A stretch of 43,731 nucleotides of DNA from Microbacterium testaceum (GCF_001476655.1 NZ_LDRT01000031.1:1-43731), one strand, 5' to 3'; positions 30,595 through 39,701 are shown, counted from the first letter of the stretch. Numbers and translations: made by a program. The notes: generated from the sequence alone by a model not told the origin.

Positions 30595-32160
30595 CTACGA
30601 ATCATCAGCATCTACGGTGCGATGGGCGTGTTCCCCGGAAGAACGGCGTCGGCGATACTCGAGGTGGGGTTCGCTGTTGCTGATCGGCAGAGCGGACACC
30701 GCAGCCCGCCATCGAGCCAGTTCGTCGTCGCGCGTGACATCGCGTGCAAGCGCGGAGAGCTCGATGAGCTCGGCGCTGAGAATCAGGACGATGAGTTTCA
30801 CGAGAACTGGATAGAAATTGATCTCCAATGATTCGAGGTGGGCCATCGTGCGCGTGTTGTCGCCGGCGGCCCATGCGGCCATGATGGCCACGGCGGCGAG
30901 CGGATGTGCGGCAGCGCCGTCGGCTCCAGGAGCAACGGCCTCGGGTGCCGCGCGGCGCAGCGCCTCGTAGAGGTGCACCTCGGGCGCACCGTCCATTTCC
31001 TTGAGGACGAATGCCGACAAGGTCAGGACGGCATAGAACTGAAGTGGATCGTCCTCGATGTGATCGATCATTTTTCCTCGCGGCATTGCCAAGATGTTGA
31101 GAACCGACTCCATGCGGACACGATCGGGTTCGAGCGTCAAGACCAGCTCATCGTCATGCAGTCTGAGATCTTCCTCAACGCCAAGTTCTCCCTCGAGGAT
31201 CCGCGCGACTTCGACGAGCTCTTCCCATCGTGGGAGGCGGGGCGACGCAGATTTGCGACGTCGAGTCACTTCATCGGCAAAGCGGAGCGCTGATTCTGCG
31301 TCTGAGTAATGGGCTACGTCGAGCTGGAACCATCCGGTGTTGCCTCGGGCGGGCAGCAGGCGTGCGGCGGCAGCGAAGGCGTCGTCGTCAGTGACAAGAA
31401 CCGGCAGTGACGCTGTGCTCTCGTCATGGGCTGCTTCGGCACGGAGCCGGGAGAGGGCGGAGAGGAATCCCACGTCCCACGCGCCGGACCTCGCCGACCT
31501 CGCGAGCTCGCGATTCCGAAGCTTGAGAACCCGGTTTCCGACGACATTGGCCACGGTGGGGCTGCCCCATTCCGCGAAACTGAGCATCGTGCACGCCAGC
31601 GGAACGAAATCCATCAAGGCGATCACTTGGTCGAGTACTTCTTGAAGGCGGACGCTCGAATCGGCATCCGGTCGGCGCGCTTTCGATAGGTGCCACGAGA
31701 GGATCGCGATGTAGTTGGGCAGCACGACACTGCCGTAGTGCTCTCGTGCTTCGTCCACCGCTTCGCTCAAGGTGGGGAAGTCCGCAGACCGTATCTTCTC
31801 GAGGACGGGGGTGCCGTCGAAAGGATCGATCTCGGTTGAGTGTTTCGCCAACTCGAAGAGGACACTCGCACACGTCACCCTCTTGAGCAGGTTGTACGGG
31901 GAAGGCGCGAACCCGTCGAAGTTCGCCCCTTCGACCGCTCCGAGATACACGTTGACGTCCACGTGGGTCCGGCCGGCGATCCACGTCCACAGTGCGCGGA
32001 CGCGTCGGTGTTGCACTTTGGCCTCGTCATATCCCTTGCGTGCGATGGAGTCCGCCAGTCCGACCACGTTGGTGTCGAGGACGAGTTCGACGTTGTCCAA
32101 AGGCACCGCTCCGTCGAAGGCTTGGCCGACAATATGGAAGTACTCTCGCGGAGATGTCAT
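30595..32160 (-). CDS. PIN-like domain protein, possible RNase, with C-terminal helical region
   Basis: The 521-residue product (MTSPREYFHIV) has PIN-type acidic positions: D29 in VLDTNVV, E77 in YLGAVEGANFDG, D230 in WDVGFLSALSR and D258-D260 in VLVTDDDAF. The second half (from ~300) is helical and contains a hydrophobic stretch (FYPVLVKLIVLILSAELIEL). GC content is lower than the ABC genes on both sides, which suggests transfer. The ATG at 32160 is six bases from a GAAAAT box with TTCGCA 17 bp upstream; a GTG at 32247 gives a longer frame. PIN nucleases often act in defence or toxin-antitoxin systems, but there is no small antitoxin partner. Family by motif only. Confidence 0.7.
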   Translation of the reverse strand: MTSPREYFHIVGQAFDGAVPLDNVELVLDTNVVGLADSIARKGYDEAKVQHRRVRALWTWIAGRTHVDVNVYLGAVEGANFDGFAPSPYNLLKRVTCASVLFELAKHSTEIDPFDGTPVLEKIRSADFPTLSEAVDEAREHYGSVVLPNYIAILSWHLSKARRPDADSSVRLQEVLDQVIALMDFVPLACTMLSFAEWGSPTVANVVGNRVLKLRNRELARSARSGAWDVGFLSALSRLRAEAAHDESTASLPVLVTDDDAFAAAARLLPARGNTGWFQLDVAHYSDAESALRFADEVTRRRKSASPRLPRWEELVEVARILEGELGVEEDLRLHDDELVLTLEPDRVRMESVLNILAMPRGKMIDHIEDDPLQFYAVLTLSAFVLKEMDGAPEVHLYEALRRAAPEAVAPGADGAAAHPLAAVAIMAAWAAGDNTRTMAHLESLEINFYPVLVKLIVLILSAELIELSALARDVTRDDELARWRAAVSALPISNSEPHLEYRRRRSSGEHAHRTVDADDS

Positions 32161-32166
32161 GAGAAG

Positions 32167-32195
32167 ATTTTCGGCGCTGTCGAAGGCTGTGCGAA
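32167..32195 (-). promoter_or_regulatory. candidate promoter of the PIN-like gene, leaderless spacing
   Basis: On the minus strand TTCGCA (32195-32190) and GAAAAT (32172-32167) are 17 bp apart, and six bases later comes the ATG at 32160. This is the best-matched -35/-10 pair of this set. Confidence 0.45.
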
Positions 32196-32267
32196 CAGAA
32201 CTCAGAGAATCGGGAGCGGTAACAGAAGCACTTGACCGAGGAAGCACTTCACGTAGTTGCCCGGCAC

Positions 32268-33560
32268 TCAGTAGCGGATGGCATCGATGACCTTCACGCG
32301 CACCGCGACGAGCGCGGGCAGCAGACCGGCCAGAGCCCCCACGGCCGTGGCCGCGATGAGACCGATGATCGCGGCATCCACCGGGAACGGGGGAAAGTCG
32401 CTCACCATGCCCTGTCCCACGAGATCGCGCATCGCGGGCGACTGCACGATGAGGATCGCCGCCACCACCCCCAGGGCGCCCGCCACCACCGTGGCGACCA
32501 CGCTCTCCATCATCACCGCGAAGAACACGCGGCCGGCGGTCGCGCCGAAGCTGCGACGGATGCCGATCTCCCGTACCCGCTGCTTGACCGTGACGAGCGC
32601 GATGTTGACCAGCCCCAGCGCGCCGAGCAACAGAACCAGGACCGCGATGCCGATCACGACGAGCTTCGTCACGAGGAACGGGTCATCGCCGTACTGTGCC
32701 CAGTCCTGGCGGGAGACGTTGACCTCGGTACCGTCGCCCAGGGCGCTCCGCAGGTCGCGCGTGATGGCGGCCGTGAGCGCATCCGCCAGCTCGGGTGGCA
32801 CCCACATCTCGTACTGACTCTGCGGTGCCCCGCCGCCGCCGTAGGGGTCGGCGGCCGCGGCAGCGGATCCGCGCTCGCCGGCGGTGGCCTTCTGCATCGC
32901 CTCCGCGTGCCGCGCGAGCATGATCATCGTCGGCTCGGTCTCCCAGGTGCTCGCGGGAGTCACCCCTACGATCACCGCGAGCGTGCCTCCGGCGGGGATC
33001 CCGGATGCCGCGCCGGGAACGCCGTCGCCGCCCAGGGCCACCACGGGGTGGCTCTCGAGCGGCGGTCGTCCCATGCGGTCCCAGAACACCTCGTTCACGA
33101 TGAGACGGGGCGCGAGCTGCTGCTCATCGGTGGGGGAGAACCAGGAGCCTTCCACGAGCCGCACACGGTGCATCTCGCCGAACGGCTGGTCGACGGCCTG
33201 CGTGCCGACCTGCACCGAGCCGGTGGCGAAGGGCACGAGTTGGACCGTGGTCTGCACGCGCGAGGCGTAGGAGATGTCGTACCGCTCGAGTGTCTTGCTC
33301 CACGCGGCATCCATGTCGGCCGGGTCGATCGTGCCGTTTAATTTGAATGCCGAGACGTACAGGGTGGCGGGGCGGCCGCCCTGCCGCTCGCTGAGCTCCT
33401 GATTGGCCTGCTGCACGATCGCGCCGAGAGCGACCACCGTCGTGAGCGAGCACACCGCGACCGCGACGCCGATGAGCGACAGCAGTACCCGTGTCCGGTG
33501 CACGCGCACCTCTTGCCAGGCTTCGAGCAGAGCGCCGACGAACCCGGTGAACCCGCGCAT
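32268..33560 (-). CDS. MacB-like ABC transporter permease (FtsX family)
   Basis: The 430-residue product has the MacB/FtsX layout: TM1 near 25-50, a large extracytoplasmic domain (~55-300), then three membrane segments and a family end with VTVKQRVREIGIRRSFGAT near 325 and PALVAVRVKVIDAIRY at the end. It is the last gene of a three-gene module and its ATG overlaps the ATPase stop (ATGA). It should couple with the ATPase and the adaptor to export a small molecule or to act as a mechanotransmission complex; cargo unknown. Confidence 0.93.
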   Translation of the reverse strand: MRGFTGFVGALLEAWQEVRVHRTRVLLSLIGVAVAVCSLTTVVALGAIVQQANQELSERQGGRPATLYVSAFKLNGTIDPADMDAAWSKTLERYDISYASRVQTTVQLVPFATGSVQVGTQAVDQPFGEMHRVRLVEGSWFSPTDEQQLAPRLIVNEVFWDRMGRPPLESHPVVALGGDGVPGAASGIPAGGTLAVIVGVTPASTWETEPTMIMLARHAEAMQKATAGERGSAAAAADPYGGGGAPQSQYEMWVPPELADALTAAITRDLRSALGDGTEVNVSRQDWAQYGDDPFLVTKLVVIGIAVLVLLLGALGLVNIALVTVKQRVREIGIRRSFGATAGRVFFAVMMESVVATVVAGALGVVAAILIVQSPAMRDLVGQGMVSDFPPFPVDAAIIGLIAATAVGALAGLLPALVAVRVKVIDAIRY

Positions 33561-34477
33561 CAGGCGTCCGTCCCTTCTGTCCGGCGAGTTTCGGTCTCGG
33601 TCTCGGGTGTGGCCTCCGTCTCGGCCTCGGCCGAGGCCGCCGTCTCCGACGGGGCCTCCGGTTCGCCGGCCTCGGTCTCGACGCGGAACAGCTCGATCAC
33701 CTCACGCTCGCCGTCCTCGGACGCAGCGACGGGGCTCGACTCGACCGGCGCCATCTCGCGCATCTCGCGACGCGTGAGCGGCTCGAACGCGGGGTCGTCG
33801 ACGGGGGTCAGGATGCCGCGATCCAGGCGGAAGTGCCGCCGCGCGCGCCGCGCGATCATCGGGTCGTGCGTGATGACGACCTGAGCCGCTCCGGTGCGTT
33901 CGGCGACCTCGTCGATGAGCTCCATGACGCTCTGCCCGGTGTCGAGGTCGAGAGCGCCCGTGGGCTCGTCGGCGAGGATGAGACGCGGCCCGCGCACGAG
34001 CGAGCGGGCGATGGCGACCCGCTGCTGCTCTCCGCCGGACAGGCGGTCGGGCATGCTGTTCATCCGGTGCCCCAGCCCGACGAGCTCGAGCATCTCGGCC
34101 GCGATCTTCTTGCGGCGCCAGAACGTGCGTCCCGACGAGTAGAGCAGTGGCATCGTGACGTTCTCGAGGGCGGTGCGGCCCGCGAGAAGGTTGAACTGCT
34201 GGAACACGAATCCGATGGACGCGCCGCGCAGGCGGTCGCGCCGCGCGCCCGAGTAGCTCTTGACCGGGCGGTCGTCGAAGCTGATGACGCCGCTGGTCGG
34301 CAGGTCCAGCAGTCCCAGGAGGTTCAGCAGCGTCGACTTGCCCGAGCCCGAACGTCCGACGATCGAGACGTGGTCGCCCGGCTCGACGGTGAGGTTCACT
34401 CCGGACAGGATCGTCAGCGCTGGTTGATCCGCAGGGATGACCGTCCGGGTGACGTCTTCGAGGTGAAGAAGGCTCAC
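33560..34477 (-). CDS. MacB-like ABC ATPase with acidic C-terminal tail
   Basis: The 305-residue product begins with a GTG that overlaps the adaptor stop by four bases. It has Walker A (VGRSGSGKSTLLNLLGLL), Q-loop (GFVFQQFNLL), signature LSGGEQQRVAIARSLV and Walker B LILADEPTGALD. The core ends near residue 235; the last ~55 residues are almost only Glu, Ala, Thr, Ser and Pro (TETETR at the end), which most LolD/MacB ATPases lack. The tail's role is unknown. Confidence 0.94.
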   Translation of the reverse strand: MSLLHLEDVTRTVIPADQPALTILSGVNLTVEPGDHVSIVGRSGSGKSTLLNLLGLLDLPTSGVISFDDRPVKSYSGARRDRLRGASIGFVFQQFNLLAGRTALENVTMPLLYSSGRTFWRRKKIAAEMLELVGLGHRMNSMPDRLSGGEQQRVAIARSLVRGPRLILADEPTGALDLDTGQSVMELIDEVAERTGAAQVVITHDPMIARRARRHFRLDRGILTPVDDPAFEPLTRREMREMAPVESSPVAASEDGEREVIELFRVETEAGEPEAPSETAASAEAETEATPETETETRRTEGTDA

Positions 34478-35523
34478 GACGCCGGTACCGGCTCGCAGAA
34501 CATCGTGCCGTCGGGGTAGGTGGTGCAGTTGTCGCCCGCACCCGACCCCGCCATCGCACCCGGAGCGAACTCGAGCACCTCGTCGCCCTCGTTCAGCCCC
34601 TGCGTGATCTCGACCTGGGTTCCGTCGGTGAGCCCGAGGGCGACGGGGCGCTCCTCTGTCGCACCGTCGGGCGTCGACACCCAGACCGTGCCGCTCTGGG
34701 CGGCCCCGCGCACCGCGGTCGTCGGGACGACGAGCACGTTCTCGGCCTTGCCGCCCGCGATCGTCAACTCGGCGGCGAGTCCGGCGAAGACCGTGACGTC
34801 GCCGGGGACCGCGCACGTGACGGTCGTGCCGGAGCCGCCGGAGGACGAACCGCTGCCGCCCGCCGCGCCCGACGACTCGCCGTCGCCGTTGCTCCCCGCC
34901 AGCGGGGTGACCAGGCGCAGATTCGTGCACGTGAAGGGGGCGGGACCGCCGGTGATGGCGACGGATGCCTCGTTCGGGCGGTTGAGTAGTCGGTACTGCT
35001 GCGCGGCCTCGAGCGTCCCGGTCACCGAGAAGCTCGGGGGAGCGACGTTCCCTGCGGCCATGCCGACCGTGACCTCCTGACCCTCGAGCACATCCAGCGC
35101 GCTGAGCGTTCCGCCCGCGGGCGCGGTGACGTCCTCGTAGCGGAAGATCGCCGGCTTGGGCTTGCCCTCGGCATCCACGCTGTCGGCGGGGTCGCGCTCG
35201 ATCGGGACCTTGACGTTGAAGATCACGTCGCCCTGGTTCACACCGCTGCCCTGGGTGATGAAGATCTTGTTCACCACGCCGCCGGCCGTCGACTTCACCG
35301 GGACAGCCGGGTCGGACGACACGGTCGCGGTGACCACCACGTCGTTGGTGATGGTGCCCCGCGCGGCCGCCACGCGCGGCTCGACGATGGCCCCGGTGGG
35401 CTCAGCCGGAGACGCGTCGACCTCCCGATCAGGGAAGAAGGCCAGCTTGATCAGAGCGGCCGCGACGAGCGCGACCAGGAGCAGACGCAGAATCGGGAAA
35501 ACCCAGGTGCGTGCGATCCCCAT
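34474..35523 (-). CDS. MacA/HlyD-like periplasmic adaptor
   Basis: The 349-residue product has an N-terminal membrane anchor (WVFPILRLLLVALVAAALIK), then biotinyl-lipoyl-like halves (TAGGVVNKIFITQGSGVNQG, then APAGGTLSALDVLEGQEV), a Gly/Ser linker near 205-225 and a beta-barrel region (VLVVPTTAVRGAAQSGTVWV). It would link the FtsX-type permease to the cell envelope; in a monoderm its partner is unclear. It leads the operon: adaptor, ATPase, permease, each overlapping the next. Confidence 0.9.
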   Translation of the reverse strand: MGIARTWVFPILRLLLVALVAAALIKLAFFPDREVDASPAEPTGAIVEPRVAAARGTITNDVVVTATVSSDPAVPVKSTAGGVVNKIFITQGSGVNQGDVIFNVKVPIERDPADSVDAEGKPKPAIFRYEDVTAPAGGTLSALDVLEGQEVTVGMAAGNVAPPSFSVTGTLEAAQQYRLLNRPNEASVAITGGPAPFTCTNLRLVTPLAGSNGDGESSGAAGGSGSSSGGSGTTVTCAVPGDVTVFAGLAAELTIAGGKAENVLVVPTTAVRGAAQSGTVWVSTPDGATEERPVALGLTDGTQVEITQGLNEGDEVLEFAPGAMAGSGAGDNCTTYPDGTMFCEPVPAS

Positions 35524-35615
35524 GAAACCCCCCGGAGTGGTGATCGTCGTTGACAGACGATTCCCACACTAGGGGGAGAGACATATCGCGCACGTATCGC
35601 GCTCGGGCGGGGAGC

Positions 35616-36152
35616 CTAGAACTCGCCGCCGGGGTAGACGCCATCGGGGAGGGTGAAGCAGGGCGACGCGGACGAGATCGAGATCGTGTCGTCCGCTTTG
35701 TAACGGGCGATGATGTAGTTCTCGCGGTCGTCGGTCTGCGCCACCAACTGGACCTCGTAGTCGCCGTCGATGTCTTGCCGGGTGCGGATGTCGAATCGGT
35801 CGCCGGCGAAGCCCGCCTCGATCGCGCGCACGACGTCTTCGGCGTTCACTCCCGGCACGAGGGTCACCATCGTGCCGCCGAGCCACGAGTGGCCACCGTC
35901 GATGCACGAGAACAGCGTGCCTTTCTCGTGCTGGTCCACCGCGGCCACCTCGTCGGCGGGAATCCGCGAGACGATGTCTCGCTCCATCGCTTGCGTCGAG
36001 GACTTCGCTTGCTCCAGGTCAAGGCCGAGGGGGAACTGGTCTGCGTCACGGGTGTCTCCTCTTGTTTGCTCGGTCCGCTCGGTGCGCAGCCCGCGAGTCC
36101 GACGATCGCGACGACCGTCACGGCCAGCCAGGGGGGCTCGTCGCGCCTTCAT
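35616..36152 (-). pseudogene. lipoprotein gene disrupted by two frameshifts
   Basis: The ATG at 36152 follows AGAAGGTGATC and opens MKARRAP. After that codon a C-run holds six C; one fewer would give WLAVTVVAIVGLAGC, a textbook lipoprotein signal with lipobox LAGC. That frame then runs SGPSKQEETPVTQT, but the conserved rest (DQFPLGLDLEQAKSSTQAME, then ADEVAAVDQHEKGTLFSCID and DRENYIIARYKADDT to the C-terminus) is back in the ATG frame. Two compensating shifts (near 36135 and near 36035) are needed. As written the product would have no signal peptide. Either the gene is decayed or the assembly has indels. Confidence 0.7.
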
Positions 36153-36168
36153 TCCGCGATCACCTTCT

Positions 36169-36696
36169 TCAGGTCCTGCAGTAGAGGTCGGGCTCCTTCT
36201 CGTTGTTCTGCTCCCCGGGGAACTTCCCGTCCTTGTAGACGAAAGCGACCGTTCCCGGCCGGTTGTTCGTCAGATACGTGGCGATCTGCTGCACTCCACC
36301 CGTGTAGAACGAGTTCATCCCCGTGAACGTCCCCGGGACGTAGGTGATCGCCCGTGTCGTAGCGGGGCCCGGCGTTCCGATCATCTCCACGATGCGCGAG
36401 TCGTCACGGTCGTACAGGTACAGCTGGCAGAACGCTCGCCCACTGCCGCACGAAGGCATCGGTGCTCGCGGCGGGGCTCTGTGCGAGCACGGCCCACGCG
36501 GCGGCGACCTGGTCGGGACTCAGCGTTCCGCTCAGCAGAAGGTCTTGCGTCGACTGCGGGAAAGCCGCGGACGTCGAGAGAGCCACATCGAGGTCGCTCA
36601 GCGTGCCGGAGCCGGCGCGCTCGAACGCGTCCGCGATGCCCCCGATCCAGGCCGAGTCGGTCGCGTTCTCCTCGAGGAGCCGAGCGCTCCCGTGCG
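36169..36696 (-). pseudogene. secreted/lipoprotein-type gene with a frameshift
   Basis: The upstream part reads ENATDSAWIGGIADAFERAG, SGTLSDLDVALSTSAAFPQS and GTLSPDQVAAAWAVLAQSPA, then runs out of frame near 36440-36455. The downstream part in another frame (FCQLYLYDRDDSRIVEMIGT, then GMNSFYTGGVQQIATYLTNN, then KFPGEQNNEKEPDLYCRT) ends at 36169. Joined, they look like one extracytoplasmic protein. No convincing start or signal peptide is visible at the 5' side, so the left border is approximate. The next gene (36152) starts 17 bases downstream and is also frameshifted. Family not recognised. Confidence 0.6.
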
Positions 36697-36817
36697 CGAG
36701 CCGCGTCTCGTTCCTCCCACGCGGCGGGCCGAAAGCCCCGATCGAGGGGTTGCTCTTCGGCGTGCGTCCCTGCCATGGCGTGCGTCCCCTCGAGGCTCGG
36801 CGGCGCGCAGACGCACG

Positions 36818-36862
36818 GATGCCGGGACCCCGACGGAAGGTGCCCGCCGGGGTCCCGGCATC
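36818..36862 (-). terminator. terminator of the amino-acid permease gene
   Basis: GATGCCGGGACCCC (36818-36831) and GGGGTCCCGGCATC (36849-36862) make a perfect 14-bp stem with a 17-base loop, 10 bases after the permease stop. Confidence 0.8.
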
Positions 36863-36871
36863 CGGGGTCTG

Positions 36872-38359
36872 TCAGTTCTTCGGGGGCGCGACGATGCGCG
36901 GCGTGACGTCGAGCATTCCCACGCGCGCGTGCCGGCGCGAGTACGCGAAGTAGATCACGAAGCCGAGAGCGAGCCAGATGAGGAAGCGCAGCCAGGTCTC
37001 GACCGAGAGGTTGAGCATCAGGTAGGTGCAGATCACCGCCGAGAGGATCGGAAGAACGGGGTTGAGGGGCACGCGGAAGCCGCGCTTGAGGTCCGGGCGC
37101 TTGCGGCGGAGGACGACGACGCCGACCGACACGAGGACGAACGCCGACAGCGTGCCGATGTTCACCATCTCTTCGAGGATGCCCACCGGGGTGAGGCCGG
37201 CCACGATCGCGACGATCACCGTGACGATGATCGAGATGACCCACGGGGTGCGGAAGCGGGGGTGCACCTTCGCCAGGGCGCCGGGGAGGAGACGGTCGCG
37301 CGACATGGCGAAGATGATGCGCGTGGCGCCGATGAGGAGCGTCAGCACCACGGTCGTGAGACCGGCGACGGCTCCCGCGGCGATGACGGTCGCCATCCAC
37401 GTCTGCCCGTGGAACGCGAAGGCCTCGGCCAGCGCCGCCTTGGGGTTGAGCTGGTCGTAGGGCACCATGCCCGTCACCACGATCGCGACCGCGCAGTACA
37501 GGATCGTGCAGATCACGAGCGACGCGATGATGCCGATCGGCAGGTCGCGCTGCGGCTTCCTCGTCTCTTCTGCGGTGGTGGCGACGACGTCGAAGCCGAT
37601 GTAGGCGAAGAAGACGAGGGCCGCACCCGCGAGGATTCCGCCGACGCCGAAGGTCGCCGGCTCGAGGCCCGAGAGGAACTGCAGGAGCGGCTGCGTCAGG
37701 CCCGACGTCGACTCGGTGGGGACGGACGGCGGGACGAACGGGCTGTAGTTGGCGGGCGCGATGAACATGATGCCCGCGATGATCACGAAGAGGACGATGA
37801 ACAGCTTCACGGCGACGAGCACGAGGTTCACGCGCAGCGATTCCTTGATGCCGACCGTCATGAGCCCGCCGAGGACGAGCACGAGCAGGATCGCCGGGAT
37901 GTCGACGACGCCTCCCGAACTGATCGCCTCCGGCAGGACGACGCCGAGCTGCTGCAGGAACGCAGACAGGTACGCGCTCCATCCCTGTGCCACGACGCTC
38001 GCGCCCAGGAACATCTCGAGAATGAGATCCCAGCCGATGATCCAGGCGAACAGCTCTCCCAGCGACGCGTACGAGAACGTGTACGCCGACCCCGAGACCG
38101 GCACCGTCGATGCGAACTCGGCGTAACACATCGCGGCCAGGCCGCAGGCGATCGCGGCGACGATGAAGCTGATCACGACGGCGGGACCGGCCACGTCATG
38201 GGCGGCGCGACCGGTGAGGGTGAAGATGCCGGCACCGATCACGACGCCGACGCCGAAGACGGTGAGGTCGAGGGCACTGAGCGACTTCTTGAGTCGGAAC
38301 TCCGGCTCGTCGGTATCGGCGATGGACTGCTCCACCGACTTCGTGCGGAAAAGGCTCAC
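36872..38359 (-). CDS. APC-family amino-acid permease
   Basis: The 495-residue transporter has 12-13 membrane segments and the CAT/YfnA-type pattern: LTVFGVGVVIGAGIFTLTGR near residue 32, YAEFASTVPVSGSAYTFSY near 80 and FFAYIGFDVVATTAEETRKP near 275. It is likely a cationic or neutral amino-acid importer; substrate unknown. The GTG at 38359 has AGGAG eight bases upstream; a longer frame to 38467 lacks a site. It is divergent from lsr2 with 159 bp between. Confidence 0.94.
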   Translation of the reverse strand: MSLFRTKSVEQSIADTDEPEFRLKKSLSALDLTVFGVGVVIGAGIFTLTGRAAHDVAGPAVVISFIVAAIACGLAAMCYAEFASTVPVSGSAYTFSYASLGELFAWIIGWDLILEMFLGASVVAQGWSAYLSAFLQQLGVVLPEAISSGGVVDIPAILLVLVLGGLMTVGIKESLRVNLVLVAVKLFIVLFVIIAGIMFIAPANYSPFVPPSVPTESTSGLTQPLLQFLSGLEPATFGVGGILAGAALVFFAYIGFDVVATTAEETRKPQRDLPIGIIASLVICTILYCAVAIVVTGMVPYDQLNPKAALAEAFAFHGQTWMATVIAAGAVAGLTTVVLTLLIGATRIIFAMSRDRLLPGALAKVHPRFRTPWVISIIVTVIVAIVAGLTPVGILEEMVNIGTLSAFVLVSVGVVVLRRKRPDLKRGFRVPLNPVLPILSAVICTYLMLNLSVETWLRFLIWLALGFVIYFAYSRRHARVGMLDVTPRIVAPPKN

Positions 38360-38518
38360 GCGTAACTCCTCTCGAGGCGCCCTCCGACCGAACGCCACCG
38401 GGGGAGGATAGCGCTTCTCGATGCCCGTGCCTATCGCCCCCGGAACGTGGACCCGAGGGTGTATCACCTTCCCGAAAGTCGATGTGAATTACGTAAAAGG
38501 TGTAATGTTTTGCACATC

Positions 38519-38866
38519 ATGGCAATCAAGCACATCACCCACCTTGTTGACGATCTCGACGGTTCCGTTCTCGAAGAGGGCGAAGGAAAGCAGATCACCT
38601 TCTCCGTTGAAGGCCGTGCCTATGAGATCGATTTGTCCAACCGCAATGCCGATAAGTTCTACGACGCGGTGGCGCCCTTCGTCGACGCCGCCCGATCGGT
38701 CTCTCGCACCGCGACGAACGCGCGGCGCCCGCGCGCCGCGCGACGGGACAATGACGTCGACCTCGGCGCGGTACGCGAGTGGGCACGCGCGAATGGTCAC
38801 ACCGTGAGCGATCGCGGCCGTGTCCCCGCGACGGTACTCGAGGCGTATTCGGCCGCTCAGTCCTGA
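38519..38866 (+). CDS. lsr2: Lsr2 family nucleoid-associated protein (copy 1)
   Basis: Lsr2 is the actinobacterial H-NS-like protein that binds AT-rich DNA and silences foreign genes. The 115-residue product has the N-terminal dimerisation domain (KHITHLVDDLDGSVLEEGEG, ITFSVEGRAYEIDLS), a basic linker (TNARRPRAARR) and the DNA-binding domain with WARANGHTVSDRGRVPATVL, including the R99-G100-R101 minor-groove hook. The upstream DNA is AT-rich for this window (TTACGTAA at 38489-38496, TAATGT at 38503-38508), so autoregulation is possible. budA starts two bases after the stop. Confidence 0.95.
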   Translation: MAIKHITHLVDDLDGSVLEEGEGKQITFSVEGRAYEIDLSNRNADKFYDAVAPFVDAARSVSRTATNARRPRAARRDNDVDLGAVREWARANGHTVSDRGRVPATVLEAYSAAQS

Positions 38867-38868
38867 CC

Positions 38869-39636
38869 GTGTCGGGGGACGCCCGCCCTGCGGCCGTCGT
38901 CCATCCCGGTGTCGTGACGCAATTCGCCGTTCTCGACGCGCTTCTGGGTGGGCAGTATTCGAGTTGTATCACCGTGCGCGATGCACGCGCGCTCGGCGAT
39001 ACCGGAATCGGGTGCTGTGAGCGTTTCGGCGGGGAAGTCGTCATTCTCGACGGCGAGTTCTTCGCCTGCACCGCGGACGAATCCCCGCGGCTGATGACCG
39101 ACGACGAGATGCTGCCCTTCGTCGACATGTGCTCTTTCGGCGAGGCGGCGTCGCTCACGGTCCGCGATCTCGATGGACCGGCTCTGGCCGAGCAGATCGA
39201 CGGTCTTCTCGCGAGTCGGAACCTGTTCCACGCGATCCGTGTGGACGGCGTGATGGCGCGGGTGCGCACGCGCGTCACGAGGCGCGAGGAGCCCCCGTTC
39301 CGCCCGCTCGCCGAGGTCACCGCCGAACAGATCGAAACGGTCACCCGCGATGTACGCGGAGCGGTCGTGGGCTTTTGGATGCCGCGTCTCTACCAGGGCG
39401 TGACGGTCGCCGGACTGCATCTGCATTTCCTTCGCGACGACCGGACCTTCGGGGGACATGTCCTGGAGATCTCGGTACGGGAGGCGGTTCTGCGCGTGTC
39501 GGCATATGCACGATTCGAACTGCGGGTGCCGACGGATGTCGAATTCCTCTCGCAGGAACTCACGCATGATGAAGACCGTCGAATCGCAGCTATCGAGGGT
39601 GGAGCGGCCGCTTCGTCGGGCGGTGGGAAGCGATGA
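38869..39636 (+). CDS. budA: alpha-acetolactate decarboxylase
   Basis: This enzyme decarboxylates 2-acetolactate to acetoin, a pH-neutral overflow route that competes with valine/leucine synthesis. The GTG start gives 255 residues. Zn ligands are visible at His184, His186 (GLHLHFLRDD) and His197 (FGGHVLEI), with Glu63 in ILDGEFF and Arg145 in PPFRPL, as in known ALDC enzymes. The gene lies two bases after the lsr2 stop, which suggests coupled translation, and is followed by a second lsr2. No acetolactate synthase gene is present nearby. Confidence 0.93.
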   Translation: MSGDARPAAVVHPGVVTQFAVLDALLGGQYSSCITVRDARALGDTGIGCCERFGGEVVILDGEFFACTADESPRLMTDDEMLPFVDMCSFGEAASLTVRDLDGPALAEQIDGLLASRNLFHAIRVDGVMARVRTRVTRREEPPFRPLAEVTAEQIETVTRDVRGAVVGFWMPRLYQGVTVAGLHLHFLRDDRTFGGHVLEISVREAVLRVSAYARFELRVPTDVEFLSQELTHDEDRRIAAIEGGAAASSGGGKR

Positions 39637-39701
39637 CCCCGAGGGGTTAGTCCGAGGGTGAATTTCCATTCTTTGGCGTCTTTGCCGAACATCACCGACC
39701 A

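Noticed and set aside
33560..34930. Longer N-terminal extension of the MacB-like ATPase (start at 34930)
   Set aside because: The extra 151 residues are antisense-like, Arg-rich and overlap the adaptor gene; the GTG at 34477 gives a 4-base overlap and a normal ATPase start.
36344..38365. 673-codon plus-strand frame
   Set aside because: Antisense to the amino-acid permease; very rich in Arg, Asp, Glu and His with no domain.
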